From assembly GCA_001917905.1 (NCBI GenBank), contig MNEX01000080.1, positions 1 through 42,099 of the forward strand: a stretch of DNA of 42,099 nt, written 5' to 3'. The translations under genes and the position numbers were made by a program. Position 1 is the stretch's first letter. The number at the start of each line of letters is the position of its first letter. Below the pieces are notes generated by a model. It was not told where the DNA came from and did not search any database. It was given only the letters and a program-made list of their open reading frames with translations. Positions 30,582 through 37,541 of this stretch are shown piece after piece. This DNA comes from Acidobacteria bacterium 13_1_40CM_65_14. GTDB taxonomy: Bacteria > Acidobacteriota > Vicinamibacteria > Vicinamibacterales > CAVVIG01.

Positions 30582-32399
30582 TCAATCCACAATCGCATCG
30601 ATGAACCACGCGTCGGTGTCGCGGTCCTGGAAAATGCGGTACACGGCGCCGTCGGTGAGTGCGACATCCCACTCGTCGCGGTTCCAACTTTTTTCATTTG
30701 CGCGGGGCCCCACCCCCACGCCTGACGCCCTCGCGCCGTTGCGCTCGGGCGTATCTAGAACAGAACGTCGCTGATCTTCTCCCGTCCCTCCGACCCACCA
30801 CTCACCGGACGTTCTCCACGGACCGGCGCATTGCACGACGCTTCCACCCACGAAGCCGCGGCGATCGGTGGTGACGCGGACCGGACGGCCGTTGTCGATC
30901 GCCACGCGCGCCGGCACTGGTTGGCGACATCGACGCAGCGCGCTTACAACATCTTCTTTTACGTCGCGTGGGGCCCCACCCCCACGCGCTGACGCGCTCG
31001 GACCGTCGTCCTCGCGCGTATCCAGAACAGGACGTCGCAGATCCGTGTCAGATACGTGGGATGTTTCTCTCCGTTCTCTGCGTGTTCCGCGGTTGCTTTC
31101 GTGCTCGGTCTTGAACGGCGCCATCGCGAACGCACCGGGACGATACGAATCGACGACTGCGGGCGTGCCGAGACGGTCCTGTCCCATCAACGCACTGAGA
31201 CGCGCGAGGAGCGTCGACAGCTGCTCGGGCGTCGGCTGCGCGCGCGTGAAGAGCGTGTGCTGCAGCACGCGGCCCGGCGTCGGATCGATGACGATGGCGA
31301 CGCGATCGATCGCGGCGGCCGGCGGATGCGATTCGAGATCCAGCAGCGCGAGCGTGCGCAGCGTCCGCACGTCGCGCATCGGCGTCGGCAGCTCGAGGCG
31401 CCGCGCGTGCGAATCTTTGGTGACGAGCCGCAGCAGCACGTGCAGCACCGCGGCCCCGCGATCGCGCCGCTCGAGACGCGTGGACAGCGGCTCGAGCAGC
31501 CGCGTGAGGACGAACGACAGCGGCTCGAGCCCTTCAATCGGCCACTCCAGTTCCAGTGACGACTCGAACCGCTCGTCCTCGAGCGTCGGGACGAGCGGCC
31601 GGACATCGTCTCCACGCGCGAGGGCCTGCCAGATGAGTGCCTGACGTCCGAGGCGCGACGCGAGATCCGCGGATGGCAGCGCCGCTAACTCTCCCAGTGT
31701 GCGAATGCCCCACTGGCTGAAAGTTTGAAGTTTGAAGTCTGAAGTTTGAACGTCAGACTTCAGACTTCCGACTTCACACTTTTCGAGAATGTTGATCGGT
31801 AGAGGCGCCAGTGCGTCAGCCTCGGCGCCGCACGGAACAACCGTCACGCCCGGCCGCGCGTGCGCGAGGATGACCGCGGCCATGCGCGTGCCGGCGACCG
31901 CCACGTGGACGCGGACGCCGCGCGACGCCGCTTCGCGCCGGAGCTCTTCGCCGATGGTTTTCCAAACAGATCGCGGGGCCCCAACGGCACCCCAACGCGG
32001 CTGCCGCGTTGGGGACCCCGCCCCCCCGCTCGCCAACGCCCTCGCGCCGTTTTCCAACACTCGCGGGGCCCCACCCCCGCTCGCCTCGCTCGCGCCTTCG
32101 CGCTCGCTCGAGCCGCAGGCGCTGCGCTCGGGCGTATCCAGAACAGAACGTCGCTGAAACAAGCGCTCGAGCCCGCTGACGTCGATCGACACAAGATCGT
32201 CGCGATGACACTCGTAGCGCGGGGAGAATTCCTGCGCGATCGCCGCCAACGTTTCTGCACGCGCGTGGGGCCCCACCCCCACGCGTTCTCGCGGGGCCCC
32301 ACCCCCGCTCGCTGACGCCTCCCACGCTTCGCTGTCGCTCGCGTGGGGGGCGTGGCCGCAGGCGCTAGGCGCAGATGGTCGATAAAGGCACGCGTACAT
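30582..32399 (-). CDS. imuB: ImuB, inactive Y-family polymerase homologue, with five repeat insertions
   Basis: 605 residues. Core matches: FSPRYECHRDDLVSIDVSGLERLF, GEELRREAASRGVRVHVAVAGTRMAAVILAHA, SQWGIRTLGELAALPSADLASRLG. ImuB is a Y-family homologue lacking the catalytic acidic residues, which recruits DnaE2 and the beta clamp. Five segments are repeat-derived: residues about 8-48, 82-148, 202-226, 430-485 and 538-571. The residual core is about 385 residues. The start at 32399 overlaps the 3' end of imuA by 35 bases. No clamp-binding motif could be assigned with confidence; repeats may have displaced it. Confidence 0.82.
   Translation of the reverse strand: MYACLYRPSAPSACGHAPHASDSEAWEASASGGGAPRERVGVGPHARAETLAAIAQEFSPRYECHRDDLVSIDVSGLERLFQRRSVLDTPERSACGSSEREGASEASGGGAPRVLENGARALASGGAGSPTRQPRWGAVGAPRSVWKTIGEELRREAASRGVRVHVAVAGTRMAAVILAHARPGVTVVPCGAEADALAPLPINILEKCEVGSLKSDVQTSDFKLQTFSQWGIRTLGELAALPSADLASRLGRQALIWQALARGDDVRPLVPTLEDERFESSLELEWPIEGLEPLSFVLTRLLEPLSTRLERRDRGAAVLHVLLRLVTKDSHARRLELPTPMRDVRTLRTLALLDLESHPPAAAIDRVAIVIDPTPGRVLQHTLFTRAQPTPEQLSTLLARLSALMGQDRLGTPAVVDSYRPGAFAMAPFKTEHESNRGTRRERRETSHVSDTDLRRPVLDTREDDGPSASARGGGAPRDVKEDVVSALRRCRQPVPARVAIDNGRPVRVTTDRRGFVGGSVVQCAGPWRTSGEWWVGGTGEDQRRSVLDTPERNGARASGVGVGPRANEKSWNRDEWDVALTDGAVYRIFQDRDTDAWFIDAIVD
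30700..30776 (-). repeat. P element 10 inside imuB
   Basis: Hairpin 1 here is GCGCGGGG against CCCCACGC, one C-A mismatch (uncompensated). Hairpin 2 outer ACGCCC/GGGCGT, inner GCGC/GCGC around CGTT. Confidence 0.9.
30966..31043 (-). repeat. P element 11 inside imuB
   Basis: Hairpin 2 inner stem GGAC/GTCC around CGTC, outer ACGCGC/GCGCGT. A double base change relative to the GGGC/GCCC copies preserves pairing. Confidence 0.92.
31060..31102. repeat. A element 9 (half) inside imuB
   Basis: Right-arm words CTCTGCGTGTTCCGCGGTTGC without a clear left arm. Adjacent to P element 11, encoding ESNRGTRRERRE. Confidence 0.6.
31721..31791. repeat. Inverted array W4 inside imuB
   Basis: GAAGTTTGAAGTCTGAAG words opposite CTTCAGACTTCCGACTTC words. 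In frame, encoding EVGSLKSDVQTSDFKLQTF. Confidence 0.8.
31970..32157 (-). repeat. Nested P/G repeat cluster inside imuB
   Basis: GCGGGG hairpin 1 copies, one G hairpin (CCCCAACGCGG-CTG-CCGCGTTGGGG at 31990-32014) and an extended hairpin 2 variant with GCCGCAGGCGCTG. It ends in ATCCAGAACAGAACGTCGC. It encodes about 65 residues of ImuB without a stop. Confidence 0.8.
32258..32360 (-). repeat. Double P cluster near the imuB start
   Basis: GCGTGGGG/CCCCACGC hairpin followed at once by GCGGGG/CCCCGC hairpin, then GC-rich sequence ending in GTGGCCGCAGGCGC. Encodes ImuB residues about 8-48. Confidence 0.8.
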
Positions 32400-33336
32400 C
32401 GTCTACTCCGCGTGGGGCCCCACCTTTTCTTATTGCGCCGGGGACCCCACCCCCGTCGCAGTTGCTCGGCGCGTTTGCGCCTCGCAACGGCTCAAGGCTG
32501 TCACGCGCTGACGCGCTCGGAACATTTCCTTGGCTCTCGGGGCCCCACCCCCGCTCGCTCGGGCCGCAGGCGCTGTCCTCGCACGTATCCAGAACAGAAC
32601 GTCGCAGCGTGGCCTCGCATGAACGCCATCGCGCGCGAATGACGCGCGCCTCCATGTCGAGCCCATCGAACAACCGTGGCGTAGCCCTCAACCCTAAGCC
32701 CTCAGCCCTTGTGAGCCGCAGCGTGAGTCCAGCGGAACTACGTGCCATCGACTCGGACCCCACGAGCACGCCCGCCGTCTGCTGACTGCCTTCGATGAGG
32801 CGCTGCAGCCGCATCCACGTGGTGAACGGCAGGCGGCGGATGGCGTCCATCGGCGCCTCGCCGACGTCGAACGCGACGATGCCGAAGTTGCCCGCCTGCA
32901 GGACGAGCGTGAACGCGCGAATCGCCTGTTCGACGGCGCGCTGATTCAGATCGCGGCACAGGCCGGGATTGCAGACGACGTGGCCGCGGACCCACAGGAG
33001 GCGATCGAGCTGGACGCCGGCGGCTTCGGCGGACGCCACGTCGAGCATGTCGAGCGCATCGACCAGCGCGACGAGCTCGCCGCGCGCGGTGGCCGCCGCC
33101 AGCATCTGCAGCAGCAGGCTCGTGCGCCCGGAGGATCGCGGTCCGACGATCTCCGAGAGTTGTCCGCGCGGAAACCCGCCGCTGAGCCGTGCGTCTAAGG
33201 CCGTGTGCCCGGTCGGCGCGCACACGTACTCGTCGGGCATTCCCGCGGGATCGAGCGGTGGCAGCGCCGTCGTCAGCGTGCGATCGAGGCAGTGCGTGCG
33301 GAGCAGCGATTCGAGGTCGGCGCGTGCGAGCGGCAT
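32365..33336 (-). CDS. imuA: ImuA, RecA-like mutasome protein with repeat-derived C-terminus
   Basis: 323 residues. RecA-like core with Walker-A-like EIVGPRSSGRTSLLLQML, in which arginine replaces the lysine, and ELVALVDALDMLDVASAEAAGVQLDRLLWVRG. ImuA, with ImuB and DnaE2, makes the damage-induced mutagenic translesion complex. The native protein seems to end near residue 242 (ARVIRARWRSCEAT). The last 80 residues (RRSVLDTCEDSACGPSERG... to STICA) are translated repeats, and they overlap the imuB start. First gene of the operon; a promoter is proposed at 33370-33398. Confidence 0.8.
   Translation of the reverse strand: MPLARADLESLLRTHCLDRTLTTALPPLDPAGMPDEYVCAPTGHTALDARLSGGFPRGQLSEIVGPRSSGRTSLLLQMLAAATARGELVALVDALDMLDVASAEAAGVQLDRLLWVRGHVVCNPGLCRDLNQRAVEQAIRAFTLVLQAGNFGIVAFDVGEAPMDAIRRLPFTTWMRLQRLIEGSQQTAGVLVGSESMARSSAGLTLRLTRAEGLGLRATPRLFDGLDMEARVIRARWRSCEATLRRSVLDTCEDSACGPSERGWGPESQGNVPSASARDSLEPLRGANAPSNCDGGGVPGAIRKGGAPRGVDDVRVPLSTICA
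32410..32607 (-). repeat. P/S repeat cluster forming the ImuA tail
   Basis: A half hairpin 1 (GCGTGGGG), a GCGCCGGGG variant, the second copy of repeat S (32452-32522), and a GGGG-CCCC hairpin leading to ATCCAGAACAGAACGTCGC. It is read in frame as the C-terminal 80 residues of ImuA. Confidence 0.8.
32683..32714. repeat. Possible short direct-word repeat in imuA
   Basis: CCCTCAACCCTAAGCCCTC words iterate within the C-terminal half of imuA, encoding EGLGLRATP. Could be native sequence. Confidence 0.35.
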
Positions 33337-33369
33337 CGTGTTTTCGCCTTATCTTCGCCTAGCTCGCGC

Positions 33370-33398
33370 AGTATACGGCAGGCCAGCGCCTCGATCAA
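33370..33398 (-). promoter_or_regulatory. Promoter of the imuA-imuB-dinB-dnaE2 operon
   Basis: On the minus strand TTGATC (33398-33393), a 17-base spacer, then TATACT (33375-33370). No inverted GAAC/GTTC or CTGT/ACAG LexA-type site was recognised next to it. Confidence 0.55.
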
Positions 33399-33424
33399 GT
33401 AAGGTAAGATACTCGGACCACGCG

Positions 33425-33442
33425 GCAGGCCTAAAGGCCTGC
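33425..33442. repeat. D-type hairpin 3
   Basis: Perfect palindrome GCAGGCCT-AA-AGGCCTGC followed by GCTAC, between the divergent imuA and MFS genes. It shares the CTAAAG centre with 15991-16008. Confidence 0.85.
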
Positions 33443-33463
33443 GCTACTACTGTTTAGACATTC

Positions 33464-34774
33464 TTGGCCGAACCCGCCCCCGCTCAAGTCACGACAACCG
33501 CTGACGACGCCCTCGCGGCCGCGTCCTCACTCGGCGCACGGACCTTGCGCCGGATGTTGACGGCGTTCACCTACCGGGACTTCCGCGTCCAGTGGTTCGG
33601 CGCCTGCACCTCGAGCATCGGCACCTGGATGCAGATCGTCGCGCAGAACTGGCTGGTGCTGTCGCTGACCAACTCGCCGTTCTTCCTCGGCCTCGACGCG
33701 TTCCTGCAGCAGCTGCCGATCATCCTGTTCACGCTCATCGGCGGCGTGTTCGCGGACCGCTACGATCGCCGCCGGACGCTGATCGCGTCGCAGTGCGTGC
33801 AGATGACCACGTCGGGCATGCTCGCCGCGCTCATGTACTTCCAGGTCGTGGAGATCTGGCACATCCTCGTGCTGTCGTTCGTCACCGGCCTCGCGCAAGC
33901 CTTCGGCGGGCCGGCGTATCAGTCGCTCATCCCGTCGCTCGTCGACAAAAAAGATCTGCCGAACGCGGTCGCGCTCAACTCGATTCAGTTCAACGTGGCG
34001 CGCGTCCTCGGTCCGCTGCTCTTCGGCGCAACGCTCGCGGCGTTCACCCGCTGGGGCTACACCGAATCGCAGGCGATGAATGCCTGTTTCCTTCTGAACT
34101 CGCTGTCGTTCCTCGTCGTGATCAACACGCTGATGATGCTGCGCGTGAAGCACATCCCGCCCGCGAGCTCGACAGGGATGCGGGCAGAGCTGCGCAGCGG
34201 TCTGTCGTACGTACGGCATCACGGGACGCTGCGCGCGCTGATCGTGCTGGCGGCGGCGACGACGTTCCTCGGCTTCGCGGTGCTGACGTTCCTGCCGCTC
34301 TTCGCGCGGAGCGTCTTTCACGAAGGCGCGAGCACCTACAGTCACCTGATGGCGTTCTCGGGGGCGGGCTCAATCGTCGGGGCGCTGATCATCGCGTGGC
34401 TCGGCAAGTTCCGGAAGATGGGTCTGACGGCGCTGCTGGTGCAGGCTATTTACGGACTCCTGATCATCGGGTTTGCGATGTCGCGCATCCTCTGGCTGAG
34501 CGACCTCCTGCTGTTTCTCACCGGCGCGGCGCTGATGCTGGTGTTCTCGACGGTCACGTCGCTCGTGCAGCTCATTGCCCCGAACGAGATGCGTGGCCGC
34601 GTGATGAGCATCTACATGCTCGCGTTCCGCGGCGGCATGCCGCTCGGCAGCCTCGTCAGCGGCTATCTCGCCACGTATCTCGGTGCGCCGTTGGTCATCG
34701 GCATGAACGGCGCGCTTCTTGTCGTCGTCGCGGGCTATTTCCTGATGCGGAGTCACGGAGTTCGCGAGGTGTGA
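33464..34774 (+). CDS. MFS exporter (EntS-like)
   Basis: 436 residues, 12 predicted transmembrane helices. LRRMLTAFTYRDFRVQWFGACTSSIGTWMQIVAQNWLVL and FADRYDRRRTLIASQ show the DHA3/EntS-type N-terminal pattern. GGPAYQSLIPSLVDKKDLPNAVALNS and PNEMRGRVMSIYMLAFRGGMPLGSLVSGYLA are also family typical. Probably exports a small molecule by proton antiport. TTG at 33464 is the furthest start; the ATG at residue 31 is possible. Followed two bases later by a deacetylase gene, so likely one transcription unit. Confidence 0.85.
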   Translation: MAEPAPAQVTTTADDALAAASSLGARTLRRMLTAFTYRDFRVQWFGACTSSIGTWMQIVAQNWLVLSLTNSPFFLGLDAFLQQLPIILFTLIGGVFADRYDRRRTLIASQCVQMTTSGMLAALMYFQVVEIWHILVLSFVTGLAQAFGGPAYQSLIPSLVDKKDLPNAVALNSIQFNVARVLGPLLFGATLAAFTRWGYTESQAMNACFLLNSLSFLVVINTLMMLRVKHIPPASSTGMRAELRSGLSYVRHHGTLRALIVLAAATTFLGFAVLTFLPLFARSVFHEGASTYSHLMAFSGAGSIVGALIIAWLGKFRKMGLTALLVQAIYGLLIIGFAMSRILWLSDLLLFLTGAALMLVFSTVTSLVQLIAPNEMRGRVMSIYMLAFRGGMPLGSLVSGYLATYLGAPLVIGMNGALLVVVAGYFLMRSHGVREV

Positions 34775-34776
34775 CC

Positions 34777-35829
34777 ATGAGAATCGCCGATTTCAGACGA
34801 CAGACATCAACCACGAAAACGCGAAATCACGAAACCACGAAACCAACCACGTACAAATCGGTTTTCGTGTTTTTGGGTTTTCGTGCTGTCGTGGGAGCGG
34901 GCGTTTTGCTGCTTGCGTCCGCGGCGCTGCTCGCGCAGGCGCGGCCGCAGCCGGGAACGAAGCTGCCGCTGTCGCAGGTCGAGGCGCAGATGTTTCACGT
35001 CAGCGCCGGTAAGCGGCTCAAGCCGGCGGCGTGGCCCAACGGCGCGCGCGTCGCCGTCGGACTGAGCTTCGACGTCGACAACGCGACGGCGGATCTCGCG
35101 ACCGGCAACCTGATCTCGGAATCGATCTCGCGCGGCGAGTACGGCGCCGTCGACGGCGTGCCGCGGATTCTACGGCTGCTCGACAAGCATCAGATTCCCG
35201 CGTCCTTCTTCATTCCGGCGGTGAGCCACCTGCTGCACCCCGAGATGATCCCGATGATCTTGAAGAGCGGGCGCCACGAGATCGGCGTCCACGGGTGGAT
35301 TCACGAGCACCTGCCGTCGGTGAACGACGCGGCCGCCGAGCAGGACATGCTCAACCGCGCCATCGAGACGCTGACCAAAGCGATCGGCAAGCGGCCGGTC
35401 GGCTACCGCGCGCCGTCATGGCAGTTCAGTCCGTGGACGATGAAGCAGGTGAAGGACGCCGGGTTCCTCTACGAGAGCAGCCTCATGGCGAGCGACGATG
35501 CCTACGAGATCCTGCTGGACAAACAACCGACAGGCGTCGTCGAGCTGCCGATCGAGCGCATTCTCGACGACTTCCCGTACTTCGGCGGCGCGACCAACGG
35601 CGGCATGCCGAATCCGGATCTCATCGAGCAGGTGTTCCGGTCCGAGTTCGATGTGGCCTACGAGGAAGGCGGGCTCTTCATCCTGACGATGCATCCGCAC
35701 ATCACGGGGCACCGGTCACGCGTCGCGGGACTCGAGAAACTGATCCTGCACATGAAGTCGAAGCCGGGCGTGTGGTTCGCGACGCACGAGCAGATCGCGC
35801 GGTACGTCAAAACGAACTCTCGAACGTGA
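34777..35829 (+). CDS. Secreted polysaccharide/peptidoglycan deacetylase with A-element N-terminus
   Basis: 350 residues. GLSFDVDNATADLATGN (first motif), IGVHGWIHEHLPSV (H-x3-H metal site), GYRAPSW and MHPHITGH are NodB-type motifs in the order of PuuE/HP0310-like deacetylases, which act on N-acetylated or cyclic amide groups. The leader is VVGAGVLLLASAALLAQA. Residues about 11-40 (TSTTKTRNHETTKPTTYKSV and on) are translated A element 10. The native start may be lost or may be GTG near 34889. It is coupled to the MFS gene with a two-base gap. The stop borders repeat W5. Confidence 0.8.
   Translation: MRIADFRRQTSTTKTRNHETTKPTTYKSVFVFLGFRAVVGAGVLLLASAALLAQARPQPGTKLPLSQVEAQMFHVSAGKRLKPAAWPNGARVAVGLSFDVDNATADLATGNLISESISRGEYGAVDGVPRILRLLDKHQIPASFFIPAVSHLLHPEMIPMILKSGRHEIGVHGWIHEHLPSVNDAAAEQDMLNRAIETLTKAIGKRPVGYRAPSWQFSPWTMKQVKDAGFLYESSLMASDDAYEILLDKQPTGVVELPIERILDDFPYFGGATNGGMPNPDLIEQVFRSEFDVAYEEGGLFILTMHPHITGHRSRVAGLEKLILHMKSKPGVWFATHEQIARYVKTNSRT
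34809..34895. repeat. A element 10
   Basis: The left arm iterates CACGAAA words; the right arm iterates TTTTCGTG words. It forms the N-terminal stretch before the deacetylase's hydrophobic leader. Confidence 0.9.
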
Positions 35830-35866
35830 AATTGCAGATTTCAGATTGCAGATTTCAGATTGACCC
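35829..35866. repeat. Array W5 between convergent genes
   Basis: GCAGATTTCAGATT is directly repeated. It carries the deacetylase stop region and the nucleotidyltransferase stop (35855-35857). Confidence 0.8.
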
Positions 35867-36547
35867 AGCCAGGGCGTTGAGCCGCTCCCGGACGACAGGA
35901 TAACGCGCCTGACTTGCACCGTCGGGCAGTAAGAAACCAGGCAGCGCGTCAACAAACGAACGCGTGTCGAGCAAACGCTTCATTGCGGATGCGATGTAGC
36001 CTCGGACGTCCGGCGCGGCGTTTCGTACTTCGTCGACGATTTCCGGACGGCCGTCGATCACCGTAATCACATCCTCGAGATCGTGACTGCCACTGTAGTC
36101 GTCATGGCCGCGTCCTCTGAACGCCGCCAGCTTCGTCGCGAGGAAGTAAGGTGATGTAATGACGCGCGTTCTGAGGCCCGCGATCTCCAGATCCTGTGCA
36201 GCATTGATCGCCGGCGCGTACCACTGATTGCTGAAGCCCAGAATCCGCTCATCAGTCGGCATGACGTCGATGATCAAGTCCTGGTCGCGCCATCGGCACG
36301 TCGGGGCGTCTTCGTTGTGATCTTCATGAAGTCCCAACGCGCGCAGCCGCTCTGACAGGGTCGCGTACTCCCCATATGATGCAATTTCGATGATGGTGTC
36401 GACGTCTTTCGTCACGCGGATCCCGCTTGCCCCCGCGTCTGAGATCAGCAGACCGGTCGTACACCCGCCGATGAACACGAGCTCGTTCAGTAGCGGCTCC
36501 AAAACCCTGACAGCGGCTTCAAGTAGCTTGAGATTCGGATCGTTCAT
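35855..36547 (-). CDS. AbiEii-like nucleotidyltransferase
   Basis: 230 residues. FIGGCTTGLLIS (GG at 27-28) followed by RVTKDVDTIIEI (D48, D50) is the nucleotidyltransferase GG...DxD pattern. DLIIDVMPTDERILG gives a third acidic residue. AbiEii-type toxins of type IV toxin-antitoxin and phage exclusion systems have this fold. The N-terminal half is well preserved and ends at the W5 repeat. The ATG at 36547 overlaps the end of the upstream winged-helix gene by 29 bases, as expected for a paired operon. Confidence 0.75.
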   Translation of the reverse strand: MNDPNLKLLEAAVRVLEPLLNELVFIGGCTTGLLISDAGASGIRVTKDVDTIIEIASYGEYATLSERLRALGLHEDHNEDAPTCRWRDQDLIIDVMPTDERILGFSNQWYAPAINAAQDLEIAGLRTRVITSPYFLATKLAAFRGRGHDDYSGSHDLEDVITVIDGRPEIVDEVRNAAPDVRGYIASAMKRLLDTRSFVDALPGFLLPDGASQARYPVVRERLNALAGSI

Positions 36548-37076
36548 GGAGCGACGGTCGGAGTCTGGCGATCAGTTCCTTTTCAGCGAGCTTGCGCTCT
36601 CGAACGCGGCCTTCGCGTAGCGCATCGATGAGCGCAAGCAACTCGTACAAGAATGGATCGCGCAAGGCGGCGGCGGGAGCGGACTTGTAGAGTGGCTCGA
36701 GAGTGACGCCACGGTGTTCACCTTCCGGAAAGGGCCACACAGGCGGCGGCTCGGACCCGGAGTCGATCTCGCTGTTCAGCGGCGGCGCAGCATACGACGT
36801 CGGGACTCCGCGAGTGACTTCCCCCCGCTTCGCCGGAAATGCGTACTTCACGCCGTGGACGAGGAACTCCTGCACCGCTTCGATCAATGGACGGTTTCCT
36901 TCCGCATCGCCGGATACAAGCCGCGCAAGCACGAGCCGCTTCAACGCCGCATGAACCTCAGAAGAGCTGATCGAGAGGTCGACGCTCATCTGAGCCATTG
37001 GGGGACGACGTCCCTTATAGCTGAGGAGCTTGGCAAGGACGAACACGTCTTGGGGCCGAAGACTTGGTTGAACCAT
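36519..37076 (-). CDS. Winged-helix regulator paired with the nucleotidyltransferase
   Basis: 185 residues. LRPQDVFVLAKLLSYKGRRPPMAQMSVDLSISSSEVHAALKRLVLARLV fits a winged-helix DNA-binding domain, in the role of AbiEi-like antitoxins, which repress their own operon. The middle is proline- and serine-rich, and the C-terminal helix runs ALIDALREGRVRERKLAEKELIARL. ATG at 37076; an inverted repeat operator candidate lies just upstream. GC content here is lower than the window average. Confidence 0.7.
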   Translation of the reverse strand: MVQPSLRPQDVFVLAKLLSYKGRRPPMAQMSVDLSISSSEVHAALKRLVLARLVSGDAEGNRPLIEAVQEFLVHGVKYAFPAKRGEVTRGVPTSYAAPPLNSEIDSGSEPPPVWPFPEGEHRGVTLEPLYKSAPAAALRDPFLYELLALIDALREGRVRERKLAEKELIARLRPSLHERSESQAT

Positions 37077-37430
37077 TCGATATTCGCGAATCGCGAATGC
37101 AGAATACCATATCGTCACCGGAAAGATCCCAAGAGCCGCTCTTGTCAGATTCAGGCCGTGCGTACGAAATGGGACTCTTGCTCAAAGCGGGGCACGATCA
37201 CACTGGCTGCCGATCTTGCGGTCGAAGAAACGGGGTTTCAGAACTTCGTGATTGCTCACGAGCTCTTGCACCTTCGTATCCGCAATCACGGAAGGCTATT
37301 CAAGGCCTTCATGACTGCTCATGTGCCCAATTGGCGATCGCTGGAAACGAACCACAGCCGATCGCGGTCAAGACTGTTCACCTGTAGATTTCACCGCAGC
37401 GACACGCGCGGCGACGATCTGAATTCCTAA
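37068..37430 (+). pseudogene. YgjP/SprT-like metallopeptidase, probably 5'-truncated
   Basis: The C-terminal part KWDSCSKRGTITLAADLAVEETGFQNFVIAHELLHLRIRNHGRLFKAFMTAHVPNWR matches the pattern of the YgjP/DUF45 family (WGSC...HELxHL...NHG..F), with HELLH as the zinc site. The usual N-terminal portion is missing or not recognisable. The first start in this frame (TTG 37068) lies inside the divergent winged-helix gene's start region. It could be a small intact protein, but truncation seems likelier. The stop lies next to array W6. Confidence 0.5.
37082..37098. promoter_or_regulatory. Operator candidate for the winged-helix/nucleotidyltransferase pair
   Basis: ATTCGCG-AAT-CGCGAAT, a perfect 7-bp inverted repeat, six bases before the winged-helix gene's start and just downstream of a possible -10 (TATTCT at 37109-37104, minus strand). 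Confidence 0.55.
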
Positions 37431-37477
37431 TTGCGTCGCCGTTCCTCGACGCAGACGGCAACAAGAAAGATTAGGAA

Positions 37478-37541
37478 CGTGGAATTCAGAATTTGGAATG
37501 GTTGCACGAATTCCAAATTCCTAATTCCCAATTCCTACTTG
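37478..37541. repeat. Inverted array W6 between convergent genes
   Basis: GGAATTCAGAATTTGGAATG faces ATTCCAAATTCCTAATTCCC. It ends at the stop of the following minus-strand gene. Confidence 0.85.

Noticed and set aside
33337-33463. LexA box upstream of imuA
   Set aside because: No GAAC/GTTC or CTGT/ACAG inverted pair was found in the spacer. Only a TTGATC-17-TATACT promoter could be supported; a lineage-specific SOS box cannot be excluded.
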